NCBI GenBank assembly: GCA_027494035.1
Contig: JAOSJQ010000001.1
Span: 186,001-250,000, forward strand
DNA: 64,000 nucleotides
Reading direction: 5' to 3'
From: UTCFX2 sp002050125
GTDB lineage: Bacteria > Chloroflexota > Anaerolineae > Anaerolineales > UBA4823
Under the pieces are notes generated by a model, which saw only the letters and a list, made by a program, of their open reading frames with translations, searched no databases and was not told the DNA's origin. Shown here piece by piece: positions 18,560-27,983 of this stretch. Numbering within the stretch: the first letter of the stretch is position 1; each line of letters starts with the position of its first letter. The position numbers were made by a program, and so were the translations under genes.

Positions 18560-19603
18560 CTAGAACATTAGGTCATTCACCTGCTGAATGCTCTCGCGCG
18601 GCGGGCGCAGGCGTTTTTCTGTCAGCCGGTTGAGCGGCGTTTCAGACAGGTTATAAATATCGATCAAAGACGGCTGGTCAGGATCGATGTAAATCAAACC
18701 CGTCAGCAGCCACTGCTTCTCGTTAGCCTCTTCCAACATGCGCATGGCTTCTGCCCGATTGCATGGATCGTAATCATGTTCGAGCTTTTTCAGGATCACC
18801 TTTGAGCCATCGTGCATAGTCACTTCCTCCATCTCTCCTTCGTCGTATTCCACCATGATCTCTTCATAGCGTGGAACGTAAGAAAGTTCATGCAGCGCAA
18901 CCTCGTGTTCCCTGCCCCAAGCATAAGAGTGCACCGCATTGTCTTTATTGTTGAACGTGACGCACGGGCTGATGATATCCAACACTGCGATGCCGCGATG
19001 GCTGAGCGCGGCTTTAATCAACTCCTTTACCTGCTTTGGATCGCCTGCAAACGAACGCGCTACGAAAGTCGCATTCCCTACCAACGCCTCCCAGGCAATA
19101 TCGACTGGCATGTACGGGTTCGATCCCTGACCCTTTAAATACAAGCCGACCTCCGCAGTGGCTGAAAACTGGCCTTTCGTGAGACCATAAACGCCATTAT
19201 TTTCAACGATATACACAAACCTGAGATTCCGCCTCAATACATGTTTAAATTGACCCATGCCAATGCTGGCTGAGTCGCCATCGCCGCTGACTCCCAGACC
19301 TTTCAAAGTATGGTCGCCGAAGAGGGCGCCGGTTGCGAGCGACGGCATGCGACCATGCAAACCGTTAAAACCAAATGACCGGCTAAGAAAATAAGTCGGG
19401 CTCTTGCTGGAACAACCAATGCCGCTGAATTTCACGATATCTTCCGGCGTGATATCAAGTTCATAACAGGCTGCGACAATCTGGCTCGAGATCGAATTAT
19501 GACCGCAGCCCTGGCACAATGTGGTGGGGTTGCCTCGATAATCGGCTTTGCTCAATCCGACCAGGTTAACCTGGGTTCGGGAGGTAGTTTTTTCATCTGT
19601 CAT
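18560..19603 (-). CDS. korB: 2-oxoacid:ferredoxin oxidoreductase beta subunit
   Basis: A 347-residue TPP-binding subunit. The N-terminus has LCQGCGHNSISSQIV, and the TPP/metal-binding core has GVSGDGDSASIGMGQF and the VENNGVYGLTKGQ segment. Cysteines C29, C32 and C66 fit the 4Fe-4S ligands of the family. With KorA it oxidatively decarboxylates a 2-oxoacid (2-oxoglutarate most likely) to acyl-CoA and reduces ferredoxin. It begins 1 base after the korA stop. sucCD in the same window would use succinyl-CoA. Substrate is inferred. Confidence 0.9.
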   Translation of the reverse strand: MTDEKTTSRTQVNLVGLSKADYRGNPTTLCQGCGHNSISSQIVAACYELDITPEDIVKFSGIGCSSKSPTYFLSRSFGFNGLHGRMPSLATGALFGDHTLKGLGVSGDGDSASIGMGQFKHVLRRNLRFVYIVENNGVYGLTKGQFSATAEVGLYLKGQGSNPYMPVDIAWEALVGNATFVARSFAGDPKQVKELIKAALSHRGIAVLDIISPCVTFNNKDNAVHSYAWGREHEVALHELSYVPRYEEIMVEYDEGEMEEVTMHDGSKVILKKLEHDYDPCNRAEAMRMLEEANEKQWLLTGLIYIDPDQPSLIDIYNLSETPLNRLTEKRLRPPRESIQQVNDLMF

Positions 19604-19604
19604 C

Positions 19605-21443
19605 TCACTTCTGCTCCTCGGTCAAAAGCGCTTCGCGCACAAAACGCGCGGTCAGCGGCAGACCATCGGTATAGGCAATTGATTTCATCTTTGGAACTTC
19701 GAATGGGCATTCGAGTGACAAAATCTGGTGAAGCTGCCCATCCCGATTCATTTCGATCACGTAATTCTGGCGGTGTCCCTTCAGGAACTCGCCGACGTCG
19801 TCGCAGAACGGGATAGCGCGGATGCGCATGAAATCCGTCGGAATGCCCATCTTACTCAGTTGGGCGCGCGCTTCTTGAATGGCAGGCTCCGTCGAGCCAA
19901 ACGAGACGATGCCGATCTCGGCGCCCGGCTCTTTCTGGATCACAGGACAAGGCACATATTCGCGCGCCTTTTCATACTTCCGTTTCAAGCGGTTCAGCAG
20001 ATCGTTCCAAACCTTGTTGTCTTCTGAGTAGCGCGCATTTTCATCGTGACCGGTACCGCGCGCAAAGTATGCAGCATTCGGATGACGGTTGCCTGGAAGA
20101 GTTCGATAAGCGATGCCATCTCCATCAACGTCTTGGTATCTTGACCATTGCCCCTTAAGACGCTCCAGGTCGGCTTCCCATAGAATTTTGCCCCGATCCA
20201 TTGGAGTATCCGGATATTTGAACGGCTCAGCCGTCCATTGGTTCATCCCAAAATCCAGGTCGGACAGCACAAACACCGGTGTTTGGAAATGTTCTGCAAT
20301 ATCGAAGGATTTCCAGCCGAATTCAAAGCACTCGTTGATCGACCCAGGCAGCAGAATCACCATCTGGGTATCGCCGTGGCTGAGAAAATGCGCGAAGGTC
20401 AGATCTCCCTGCGCGGTGCGGGTTGGTAAGCCTGTGCTTGGTCCTACCCTCTGGACATCCCAAACCACAATTGGAACTTCGGCAAAGTACGCTAGACCGG
20501 CATATTCAGCCATCAGGCTGAGACCCGGCCCCGAGGTTGAGGTCATCGCCCGCAGACCAGCCCATCCGGCGCCGACTGCCATACCGATCGCCGCCAACTC
20601 ATCTTCCGCCTGAACGATCGCAAAAGTGTTTTTTCCAGGCTCCTCCGGATCCTTTCGCAACAGCGGCAAATATTCCATCAAGGATTCAGCGACGCTGGTT
20701 GCGGGTGTGATCGGATACCAGGCTGCCAACTGCACTCCACCATATATCGCGCCCAAGGCTGCCGCGGTATTGCCATCCGCCATGATGCATCCGTGCGTGA
20801 GAGTCATCGGCTCGACGATATAGGGGTCGGTTTTGCTGAGGTTCTCACCCGCCCAATCATAAGCTTCCTGGATCACCTTGAAATTCAAATCAATTGGGGT
20901 GGTCTTCCCTTTGAAGTGAAAATTCAACGCCTGATAAATCGCGTCCATATCGATGTTGATCATGCGCGCCAGAGCGCCCACGTAAACCATATTGGCAAGA
21001 TAATCCCGCAAGTTTGATGGCGCATCCGCACTGCGCAAGAGCTTTTTAACCGGCATGGGATAAACCGAGATATCCTCGCGCGGGATCGAGAGCGGAATAT
21101 CATCCGGATAGAAGAACGCCCCTCCGGAGTGGGTGCTGTTCAAATCCTTTTGAAACGACGCCGGGTTCATTGCGATCATGATCTCATGCTCATCGCGCCG
21201 GGCGAGGTATCCATCTTTGTTGACCCGCATCGTAAACCAGGTCGGCATACCTTGAATATTGGATGGGAAAAGGTTTTTCCCCGAAACCGGGACACCCATC
21301 TTGAATAACGCTCGCAAGATCGTGAGATTCGAAGTCTGGCTCCCCGAGCCATTGACTGTTCCTACTGTAATCGAAAAATCATTTACGATTGGTTCGGTCT
21401 CCGTTCCCATCCTTGGATCGTTTTTCACTTGTGCCAATGACAT
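19605..21443 (-). CDS. korA: 2-oxoacid:ferredoxin oxidoreductase alpha subunit (gamma-alpha fusion)
   Basis: With the ATG at 21443 (MSLAQVKNDPRMG), preceded by a strong AAAGGAG, the protein has 612 residues. The N-terminal third is the gamma domain (FSITVGTVNGSGSQTSNLTI, then the MKVNKD/NPASFQKDL-type region). The remainder is the alpha domain with GNTAAALGAIYGGVQLAAWY, PITPATS and MTSTSGPGLSLM. It is cytoplasmic and acts with KorB. The gene sits 19 bases after a GntR-type regulator. Confidence 0.92.
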   Translation of the reverse strand: MSLAQVKNDPRMGTETEPIVNDFSITVGTVNGSGSQTSNLTILRALFKMGVPVSGKNLFPSNIQGMPTWFTMRVNKDGYLARRDEHEIMIAMNPASFQKDLNSTHSGGAFFYPDDIPLSIPREDISVYPMPVKKLLRSADAPSNLRDYLANMVYVGALARMINIDMDAIYQALNFHFKGKTTPIDLNFKVIQEAYDWAGENLSKTDPYIVEPMTLTHGCIMADGNTAAALGAIYGGVQLAAWYPITPATSVAESLMEYLPLLRKDPEEPGKNTFAIVQAEDELAAIGMAVGAGWAGLRAMTSTSGPGLSLMAEYAGLAYFAEVPIVVWDVQRVGPSTGLPTRTAQGDLTFAHFLSHGDTQMVILLPGSINECFEFGWKSFDIAEHFQTPVFVLSDLDFGMNQWTAEPFKYPDTPMDRGKILWEADLERLKGQWSRYQDVDGDGIAYRTLPGNRHPNAAYFARGTGHDENARYSEDNKVWNDLLNRLKRKYEKAREYVPCPVIQKEPGAEIGIVSFGSTEPAIQEARAQLSKMGIPTDFMRIRAIPFCDDVGEFLKGHRQNYVIEMNRDGQLHQILSLECPFEVPKMKSIAYTDGLPLTARFVREALLTEEQK

Positions 21444-21462
21444 AGATGCTCCTTTGATTGGG

Positions 21463-22215
21463 TTAAACCGCTTTGTTCGACTGATCTTGAACGTCTGTTG
21501 GCTGACGACGCACTTCTTCTGCAGCAGCCAGCCGAGGTCGATGAAATAACAAATCTTTATGCTGAACCAACGCCTGATAACCCCCTTCATAATCACCCTG
21601 GCAGATCGCCTCAACCATTCTCTGATGATATTGCCAGACCTGCTCTAAATAGCGATAGTCGGCGTACAAGTTCAATCCGACAGCTTCATAAGCCTCCCAG
21701 TAAGCCTCCAGCAAACCGATCACAAAAGGATTCTCGAGTTTTCGATAAATGCTTAAATGCAGTAAGCGATGCTCTTCATGGGGGATTTGAATTGGGTTTC
21801 CACGCAGTTTATTCCAGGCGCTTGCCAATAAATCTTGCAGTTGGGCGTGGTCCTCCGAGGTGAGTTTGCGCGTTGCCTCGTTCCAATAAGCGGTCTCAAT
21901 GTGAATGCGCAGATCCGCGTAGAGCGTAAAGTACGACCAATCTGAAGCAATTGCGAACGAAAGGCTCTGACGAACGGCAGGCAAGAAAGAATAAGGAAGC
22001 CGCCGAATGCCCGTGCGCGGGCGGACTTCGACCAATCCAATAGCTTTGGCGACTTCAAGCTGCTCGCGTAGCAGCGCCACGCTCAAGCCAAGCTCCTTGC
22101 TCAATACACTAAGTGAAGGCAAATGCGATCCATTTGTCCCACCTGGATCTGAATCTGTCTCAGGTAATGGATGCCCAACTAAATAATCCAGGAAATCGTT
22201 AGATAATTTGGACAT
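21463..22215 (-). CDS. GntR-type transcriptional regulator (FCD-like)
   Basis: A 250-residue protein. The N-terminal winged helix spans residues 30-75 (LPSLSVLSKELGLSVALLRE, then VRPRTGIRR). An all-helical C-terminal domain resembles FCD effector domains, including an HxxxH-like HRLLHLSIYRKLENPF stretch. It is the first gene of the unit leading into korAB, so it probably regulates 2-oxoacid oxidation in response to a small carboxylate. An imperfect palindrome 17 bases upstream of its start is a candidate autoregulatory site. Ligand is unknown. Confidence 0.8.
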   Translation of the reverse strand: MSKLSNDFLDYLVGHPLPETDSDPGGTNGSHLPSLSVLSKELGLSVALLREQLEVAKAIGLVEVRPRTGIRRLPYSFLPAVRQSLSFAIASDWSYFTLYADLRIHIETAYWNEATRKLTSEDHAQLQDLLASAWNKLRGNPIQIPHEEHRLLHLSIYRKLENPFVIGLLEAYWEAYEAVGLNLYADYRYLEQVWQYHQRMVEAICQGDYEGGYQALVQHKDLLFHRPRLAAAEEVRRQPTDVQDQSNKAV

Positions 22216-22231
22216 ATCTGACCTGTTAATT

Positions 22232-22250
22232 TGATTAATCCGATAAATCA
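22232..22250. promoter_or_regulatory. Candidate operator for the GntR-type regulator
   Basis: A 19-bp dyad, read on the minus strand as TGATTTATC-G-GATTAATCA (one mismatch), centred about 26 bases upstream of the regulator ATG. Size and position fit a GntR-family operator. The link is inferred. Confidence 0.45.
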
Positions 22251-22266
22251 GACTATTGCGATTCTA

Positions 22267-23193
22267 TCACGCCTCCAAAAAAGAGTCAAGCAGCGCCGGC
22301 AGTTCGCGCAGCGCCCGCGCCAGACAGGTTCCCTGCCAGGTGATCAAGGCGCCATCTAGAAAATGAATGCGCCCATTTTTCACCGCCGGCAGATCTCGAA
22401 ACGTCGCGCGCATCAAATCGACATCGGCCTCGCGGAATTCATAAGGTTCGCTGGGCAGCAAGATCAAATCTGGCGAAACGGATCGAATATCCGCCTCGTC
22501 CAGGCGGGGGTAACGCTGCCCGATGTACTCCGTCTCTACAAAGATGGGTTCCGGGAGGTCCTGGTCAGCCTCGAACGGTTGGCGCCGCTCATATGTTTCA
22601 AAGACATTGTTTCCGCCAAAGAGTTGCAATAGATCGTTGCTGTAGGTGTCGTGATTGAAAGTCATCCACCAGGGAAGCCCCTGCTGGGTGCGTTCGAACC
22701 AGATCGGGCAAAAATAGGTGAATGGTTTGCGAGCGTCGCAAGCAGAGATCGCCCAGTCGAGCGTCAATTCCAGCGTCTGAATGCGCATTCGAGCTGTTTG
22801 ACTCTGAAATAAGTTTGCCAGCGTCCACAAGATATCCACCGATTCGCGCACGGTCTTGGGCATTCTCACCCAGACGGCTAACCCCGCTTCGCGCAGCGCA
22901 TTCACTCCCTCCGGGGTGTTTTCCTCCCAGTTCGCCAGCACAAGATCCGGCTGCAATTCGAGGATCGCATCAATGTGAAAATCCTTCGGACCCCCAACGC
23001 GTGTGAGCGGTTGATCCTCCGCTGCAGGATGCTTGCAATAATCCGTGATCCCAACCAACGCCTCAGCCAGCCCCAGGTCGAACAGGCTTTCGGTCATGGA
23101 AGGGACCAGCGAGACCACCCGTCTGGGCGGCTGGCTGAAGTGGAGCGCTTCCTTGTGACCATTCCCCTTTGGCGCAATCTCCTCCCAAGCCAT
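22267..23193 (-). CDS. Helical-backbone metal receptor / BtuF-like binding protein
   Basis: A 308-residue member of the BtuF/FhuD-like periplasmic-binding fold. It has the N-terminal RRVVSLVPSMTESLFDLGL and GITDYCKHP segments, the GGPKDFHIDAILELQPDLVL linker and a C-terminal lobe. No signal peptide or lipobox is visible, and no permease or ATPase is adjacent. It is therefore more likely a cytoplasmic or orphan receptor than part of a standard ABC importer. Corrinoid or heme-like ligands are possible but not shown. It ends a run of co-directional genes and starts 12 bases after the amidohydrolase. Confidence 0.75.
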   Translation of the reverse strand: MAWEEIAPKGNGHKEALHFSQPPRRVVSLVPSMTESLFDLGLAEALVGITDYCKHPAAEDQPLTRVGGPKDFHIDAILELQPDLVLANWEENTPEGVNALREAGLAVWVRMPKTVRESVDILWTLANLFQSQTARMRIQTLELTLDWAISACDARKPFTYFCPIWFERTQQGLPWWMTFNHDTYSNDLLQLFGGNNVFETYERRQPFEADQDLPEPIFVETEYIGQRYPRLDEADIRSVSPDLILLPSEPYEFREADVDLMRATFRDLPAVKNGRIHFLDGALITWQGTCLARALRELPALLDSFLEA

Positions 23194-23205
23194 TTTTTTA
23201 CTCCT

Positions 23206-24378
23206 TCAGCTTAAGAGATCTACGGCTGCGCCAGTCAGCAGCGCGGCCGCCAGAGTGAGAGCAGCTTCATCAAAATCGAATTTGGGATGGTGGTGCGGGG
23301 CGTCGAGCTTTTTAGCGGGATTAGCTGAGCCAACAAATATATAACAACCGGGCACCTCGTTAAGAAAGAACGCCATGTCTTCCGAGCCCATCGTACGAAA
23401 GTCAGACAAGATGGTCGAATCTGGCAGAATCATACGGGCGCTGTTCATCACTTGTTGGGCAACGCCTGCGTCATTCACCACCGCGGGGGTCAGGGATTTC
23501 AGATCGATGTTTGCCTCACAGCCGGCTGACGCGGCAACCCCATTGACAATCTGTTCAAACCGCTCCAGCACGATAGAACGCACCTCTGGCTCGAAAGTTC
23601 GAATGGTTCCTTGAAGCCGCATTTTTGGCGGGATCACATTGAATGTTTCGCCGCCGCGAATCGAGGTCACGCTCACCACCGCCGATTGAAGCGGCGAGAC
23701 ATTGCGCGCCACGATGGCGTTCAATGCAACAACGATCTGCGCGGCAGCATTAACCGGATCGATTGCCAGGTTTGGCAGCGCGCCATGACCGCCGCGGCCG
23801 GTGATTTCGACTTCAAAAATTTCAGCCGCAGCCATCATCGGACCAGGAGTGACCCCCAGCCATCCCACCGGTTTCTCGTTCCAGACGTGCGCTCCGAGGG
23901 CGAACTTTGGAGTTGTCTCGCCCAATGCGCCCTCTGCGATCATACGCCTGGCGCCGTCGAGGCCCTCTTCGGCGGGCTGGAAGATCAGCCGCACCGTGCC
24001 ATTCAGTTCGTTGCGCATCTCTTTCAGCAAATGAGCGACTGTTAGCCCGATTGCCACGTGACCGTCATGCCCACAGGCGTGCATAACTCCCGGGTTTTGC
24101 GAGGCGTATTCAGCGTTCGTCTCTTCAACGACCGGGAGAGCGTCCATATCAAAACGCATCATTAAGACCGGCTCAGGATGCCGGCTTTCTATTTGAGCGA
24201 CCACGCCTGTTTCCGCAATGCCGGTTGTGACTTCTAAGCCCAGATTCTCAAGTTCGCGGGCAATCACACCCGAGGTGCGATGTTCTTGAAACCCCAGCTC
24301 TGGAAAGCGGTGGAGGTCCCGGCGTATGCGCTGAGTATAGGGAAAAAGTTGTTGAGCCCGATCAAGAAGCTGATTCAT
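23206..24378 (-). CDS. M20-family amidohydrolase (peptidase/aminoacylase type)
   Basis: A 390-residue M20D-type zinc hydrolase. Landmarks are DLHRFPELGFQEHRTS, the FDMDALPVVEE segment, HACGHDGHVAIGL, FQPAEEGLDGARRM and the C-terminal MGSEDMAFF. The Cys-Gly-His-Asp-Gly-His and Glu-Glu motifs place it with N-acyl-amino-acid or hippurate/IAA-conjugate hydrolases. No signal peptide, so cytoplasmic. Exact substrate is not inferable. Confidence 0.88.
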   Translation of the reverse strand: MNQLLDRAQQLFPYTQRIRRDLHRFPELGFQEHRTSGVIARELENLGLEVTTGIAETGVVAQIESRHPEPVLMMRFDMDALPVVEETNAEYASQNPGVMHACGHDGHVAIGLTVAHLLKEMRNELNGTVRLIFQPAEEGLDGARRMIAEGALGETTPKFALGAHVWNEKPVGWLGVTPGPMMAAAEIFEVEITGRGGHGALPNLAIDPVNAAAQIVVALNAIVARNVSPLQSAVVSVTSIRGGETFNVIPPKMRLQGTIRTFEPEVRSIVLERFEQIVNGVAASAGCEANIDLKSLTPAVVNDAGVAQQVMNSARMILPDSTILSDFRTMGSEDMAFFLNEVPGCYIFVGSANPAKKLDAPHHHPKFDFDEAALTLAAALLTGAAVDLLS

Positions 24379-24458
24379 AGCTGCCTCACAGATCCCGCCG
24401 TACGCGGTTGTTCGATTAGCCGTCTGGAGTACCAGCAGTTCATCAATACCGCGATGGT

Positions 24459-25181
24459 CTACGCGAAGATAATTCGCCGAAATACTTCTTCGTAGCGCGG
24501 TTGTTCAGGCGTGCTGTCCGAAGTGTGTCTCTTGCGCATCCTTTCGGTGAATTCGACTCGGTCGCCGATCTGGCTGCCGTGCTCATAGAGGGCGTGCAGT
24601 TTGGTCTCCCACAGATCGGTGACATCCATGCGCACGTTCGGCTCAAGGGTGAGCGAAAGCCACACCTCCCTGGGGGTGTGGGGCATCAAATTCTCCTGGC
24701 TGATCAGTTCGGGGAAATACAGCGGGTTCCCCGCGGCTGGAAATACCGCATCCAGCACGACCTGTCCGGCAGCCCGGTGATCTGGGTGGTTGATGCGACT
24801 ATCGCCAACATACAACGTCAGCGGGTCGCAAGTCACCAGTACATCAGGTCGTTCGCGCCGGATGATGCGCGTGACTTCCTTTCTCAACTCCAGGTCGGGA
24901 ACCAGGTATCCATCCGGGAATTCTAGAAAATTGACTTCTCGCACCCCTAGAACTTCGGCAGCCGCAAGTTGTTCACCCCGCCGGTCGTTGCACAATTCCC
25001 CGGGGGTGGTCTCTGGGTTGGAGGCGCCCTTATCGCCGCACGTGAGCAGCCAATAGGCTACTCGATGACCGGCGTTTGTCCAACGGGCAATCGTCGCGCC
25101 GCAGAAAAATTCCGGATCATCCGGGTGCGCCAGGATCACCAGTATTCTTTGGGGTTCTTTCCACTCTTCAACCATGCTCAT
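24459..25181 (-). CDS. PIG-L family N-deacetylase
   Basis: A 240-residue LmbE/PIG-L protein with the zinc/active-site motif AHPDDPEFFCGATIARW near residue 18 and the second motif HPDHRAAGQ near residue 131. Such enzymes remove acetyl groups from GlcNAc-linked substrates (for example in mycothiol- or bacillithiol-like thiols or polysaccharides). Its ATG overlaps the PSP1 stop (ATGA), so the two are translationally coupled. Substrate unknown. Confidence 0.88.
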   Translation of the reverse strand: MSMVEEWKEPQRILVILAHPDDPEFFCGATIARWTNAGHRVAYWLLTCGDKGASNPETTPGELCNDRRGEQLAAAEVLGVREVNFLEFPDGYLVPDLELRKEVTRIIRRERPDVLVTCDPLTLYVGDSRINHPDHRAAGQVVLDAVFPAAGNPLYFPELISQENLMPHTPREVWLSLTLEPNVRMDVTDLWETKLHALYEHGSQIGDRVEFTERMRKRHTSDSTPEQPRYEEVFRRIIFA

Positions 25182-26178
25182 TTCTTCCGGCGATATTTTC
25201 TGGATTTTCTGCTCTGCCCAGGGAAATGTCGTTTGGGTTCTTCGGGACGATCTGGCTTAGCTTGATCGGCTGCCTGCACGCCCGGATCTTTCCCGCAATC
25301 ACATTCTCCACCTTCTTGTTTGGCGCAGGGCTGCTGAGCTTTATTCTTTAACGCCTCGTACTCTTCATAGGGTTTGAGGTCAGCTTGCGCCACCTCCACC
25401 CGGGTACCATCCGCGAGGGAGACGATAACGGTTTGCTTGAGGGGGAAGATATCCTCCACCTTTCCCTCGCCGCGGGGCGTAATGACGTGCTTCCCGCGCT
25501 TTGGGAGGGTCTTGCACGCTTCGACGTACTGTTCATATTCATAGATCAGACAGCAGCGCAACCTTCCGCACATCCCGGTGATTTCGGAGGGGGTGAGGGA
25601 GATGCCCTGTTCCTTTGCCATCTTGATCGAGATTGGGCTAAATTCGGTCAAGAACATCGTGCAGCAGCGTTTTTCGAGACCGCAGGCACCCATTCCCCCA
25701 GGTACTTGGCGACATCGCGCGGCCCGATCTGGCGCATCTCCACCCGCGACCGCGGATAGAGCCGCTGCATGGCGTTGTTGAGCTTCCGCAGATCGACCTT
25801 GCCTTCGGCTTCGGTGCTGTACAAGAAGGACAGTCGAGAGCCGTCAAAAGTGAATTCGGAAGTGACGATCTTTACGCCTGGGATCCCGGTTTCTTTTAAC
25901 TTTTCCCGGCAGTTGATCGTGGCTTCGAGTTCCTTCTTTTGCCAGAGCTGGCGCAGGACAAGGTCGCGCGCATTCGCTTTGCGAAAAATGGGTTTCCAGG
26001 TGCCTTCGGGCGGGGCAACGGGGTCCGTTAAAACTTGCACGACTTCACCAAGCTGCCGGCCGCGGCTGGTTTCAACCACCGCGTAATCTCCTACCTGCAG
26101 TTCACAACAACTGCTGGCGTCAAAATGATACGTTTTACCAACTTTTTGAAATCGAACACCGACAATATAAGGTTGCAT
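25178..26178 (-). CDS. PSP1-domain protein (RicT/YaaT family), frameshifted here
   Basis: Two frames join into one protein. The first part has VGVRFQKVGKTYHFDA and KIVTSEFTFDGSRLSFLYST, then RQIGPRDVAKYLG. The second has GACGLEKRCCTMFLTEFSPI, MAKEQGISLTPSEITGMCG and RLRCCLIYEYE, the Cys-rich signature of the family. The break is at the CCCCC run 25695-25699; adding one G restores YLGGMGACGLE and 333 residues. The C-terminal tail has a CDCGKD motif and a basic end. RicT homologues bind 4Fe-4S with partners and act with RNase Y or in signalling. Adjacency to Mrp and nuo fits an Fe-S context. Confidence 0.88.
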
Positions 26179-26195
26179 ATTTTCGCTTGAGTTGT

Positions 26196-26229
26196 GAGGG
26201 TTGCGAGGGAAACATCCTCGGCAACCCTC
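26196..26229 (-). other. Hairpin between mrp and the PSP1 gene
   Basis: A 13-bp stem with one bulged base (26196-26208 with 26216-26229, 7-nt loop) just after the Mrp stop. There is no U run, so it may be an mRNA-stabilising or weak attenuating structure rather than a full terminator. Confidence 0.4.
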
Positions 26230-26237
26230 AGCCTTTC

Positions 26238-27323
26238 TTAACCAACCAGGTTAATCGGGATGAAATTCGACCCTTGAACCGCCGCCACGCTGATCTGCGC
26301 GGCGACCTTCTCGGAGATGCTGCGCAGAGCCTGAGACACCGGGGAATCCGGGTTTGAGATCACGACCGGAACGCCCGAATCGCCGCCCTGGCGCACCGCC
26401 GGATCCATCGGGATAGCGCCGATGAACGGCACGCCTGCGTCGTCCGCCAGCGTCTGTCCGCCTCCAGACCCAAAGATGTCCATCCGGGTGCCGTCGGGAA
26501 GCTCCAGGTAGCTCATATTTTCAACCACACCAAAAATCTCGATGTCCAACTGGCGGAACATCTCCAAGCCCCGCCGGGCGTCTTCGAGCGAAACCTGCTG
26601 CGGAAGCGTCACAATGATCCCTCCGCTGAGAGGCAGCGACTGAGCCAGGCTCAACGCCGCATCCCCTGTCCCCGGCGGCAGGTCGATGATCAAATAATCC
26701 AGTTCTCCCCATTCCACGTCCGTTAAAAACTGGCGGATGGCGGAGTGCAGCATCGGACCGCGCCAAATCAACGGTTGATCTGGCTTCACCATGAACCCGA
26801 TCGACATCATCTTCACCCCAAACGATTCCGCCGGAATCAGCTTTTCCGCGGTTGCACCCGGCAGATGGTCAACGCCCATCATCGTCGGGATGTTGGGACC
26901 ATAGATGTCCGCATCTAGCAGCCCGACCCGCGCCCCGCTTTGAGCTAACACAACCGCCATATTGACCGCGACGGTTGACTTTCCCACACCGCCCTTGCCC
27001 GAAGCCACTGCGACCGCGTTGCGAATCGGGAGTTGCAACAGCCCGCGCGCCCGCCCGTCATTGGGCACATTGGCATCCAGCTTGATCTCGACCTCGCTGA
27101 CGCCCTCCAGCGCGGTTACCGCCGCCCTGGCTTCGCTCTCGATTTGAGTCTTGAGCGGGCACGCCGGCGTGGTGAGCATGATCGTAAAGCGCACCTTCCC
27201 TTGATCCACTTCCAAATCGCGGATCATATTCAGTGAAACCAGGTCCTTATGCAGTTCTGGTTCCTGGACTTTGCTCAAAGCCTTGAGCACTAACTCTTGA
27301 TTTACCTTGTTCTGATCTGTCAT
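26238..27323 (-). CDS. Mrp/ApbC iron-sulfur cluster carrier ATPase
   Basis: A 361-residue protein. Residues 1-85 form a MIP18/DUF59 domain and the rest a deviant-Walker P-loop ATPase (VASGKGGVGKSTVAVNMA). It has the segments LLDADIYGPNIPTMMG, LIIDLPPGTGDAALSLAQ and VVENMSY. Most Mrp proteins carry a CxxC after VVENMSYF. Here the region reads SYLELPDGTRMDIFGSGGG without that CxxC, which matters because the pair binds the bridging cluster. It follows nuoI, so it may mature complex I clusters by another ligand set. Confidence 0.88.
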   Translation of the reverse strand: MTDQNKVNQELVLKALSKVQEPELHKDLVSLNMIRDLEVDQGKVRFTIMLTTPACPLKTQIESEARAAVTALEGVSEVEIKLDANVPNDGRARGLLQLPIRNAVAVASGKGGVGKSTVAVNMAVVLAQSGARVGLLDADIYGPNIPTMMGVDHLPGATAEKLIPAESFGVKMMSIGFMVKPDQPLIWRGPMLHSAIRQFLTDVEWGELDYLIIDLPPGTGDAALSLAQSLPLSGGIIVTLPQQVSLEDARRGLEMFRQLDIEIFGVVENMSYLELPDGTRMDIFGSGGGQTLADDAGVPFIGAIPMDPAVRQGGDSGVPVVISNPDSPVSQALRSISEKVAAQISVAAVQGSNFIPINLVG

Positions 27324-27348
27324 GATTTACCTTTTGATTTATTAGATA

Positions 27349-27957
27349 TCACGCTCTGGGTCGCCGCGCGGCTTTGGCAGCCTCTGCTTCAGCCCGGGCA
27401 GCTTCTTCGCGCGCATAATTTACAGGTCGAATGCCGGCGTAATACGATACCGGTCTCCAGAGCTTTTCTTTATCGTAAATGTTCTTCGAATGCCGATCAT
27501 ACACCGAAAGCTCGTAATCGTGATCCATTTTGATTGCATCGAATGGACAATACTCGGCGCAAAAGCCGCAGTTCATGCATATATCCACATCAATGAAGAA
27601 TTTTTCGGGCTCCGGGATCGGTCGACCGGTGTTGGGATCGTTTGTGCGGACGATCCAAATGCACTGCGGCGGACAGACTTTCGCGCAGATGCCACAGGAG
27701 GTACAGCGATCCTTTTTTACGCCGTCAGGTCCCTCTTCGTACAGCAAGACCGGTACGAAGCGAAACTCCTCGGGGACTGGAAGCTTCTCCTCCGGATATT
27801 GGATCGTAAAGATGCCGCGCGTATCGGCGCTCATGCGCTGCGCAATGCCTTCTTTGGTGTAGTAGCGTTTCCCAAACCAGCGAATATCATCCAGAAAGGT
27901 GTCTATAAAGCGCTTGAGTGTTACCCCTAAGCCCTTGATAATTCCCATTCCATCCAT
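27349..27957 (-). CDS. nuoI: NADH-quinone oxidoreductase subunit I (NuoI)
   Basis: A 202-residue protein with two 4Fe-4S motifs, CTSCGICAKVCPPQCIW near residue 83 and CMNCGFCAEYCPFDAI near 123. These are the N6a/N6b clusters that lead electrons to NuoB. The Ala/Arg-rich tail is extra. It follows nuoD by 26 bases with GGGAGAG upstream of the ATG at 27957. It is the last nuo gene here, and no membrane subunits follow. Confidence 0.94.
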   Translation of the reverse strand: MDGMGIIKGLGVTLKRFIDTFLDDIRWFGKRYYTKEGIAQRMSADTRGIFTIQYPEEKLPVPEEFRFVPVLLYEEGPDGVKKDRCTSCGICAKVCPPQCIWIVRTNDPNTGRPIPEPEKFFIDVDICMNCGFCAEYCPFDAIKMDHDYELSVYDRHSKNIYDKEKLWRPVSYYAGIRPVNYAREEAARAEAEAAKAARRPRA

Positions 27958-27983
27958 AATGTTACTCTCCCTGAATCCCCTGA

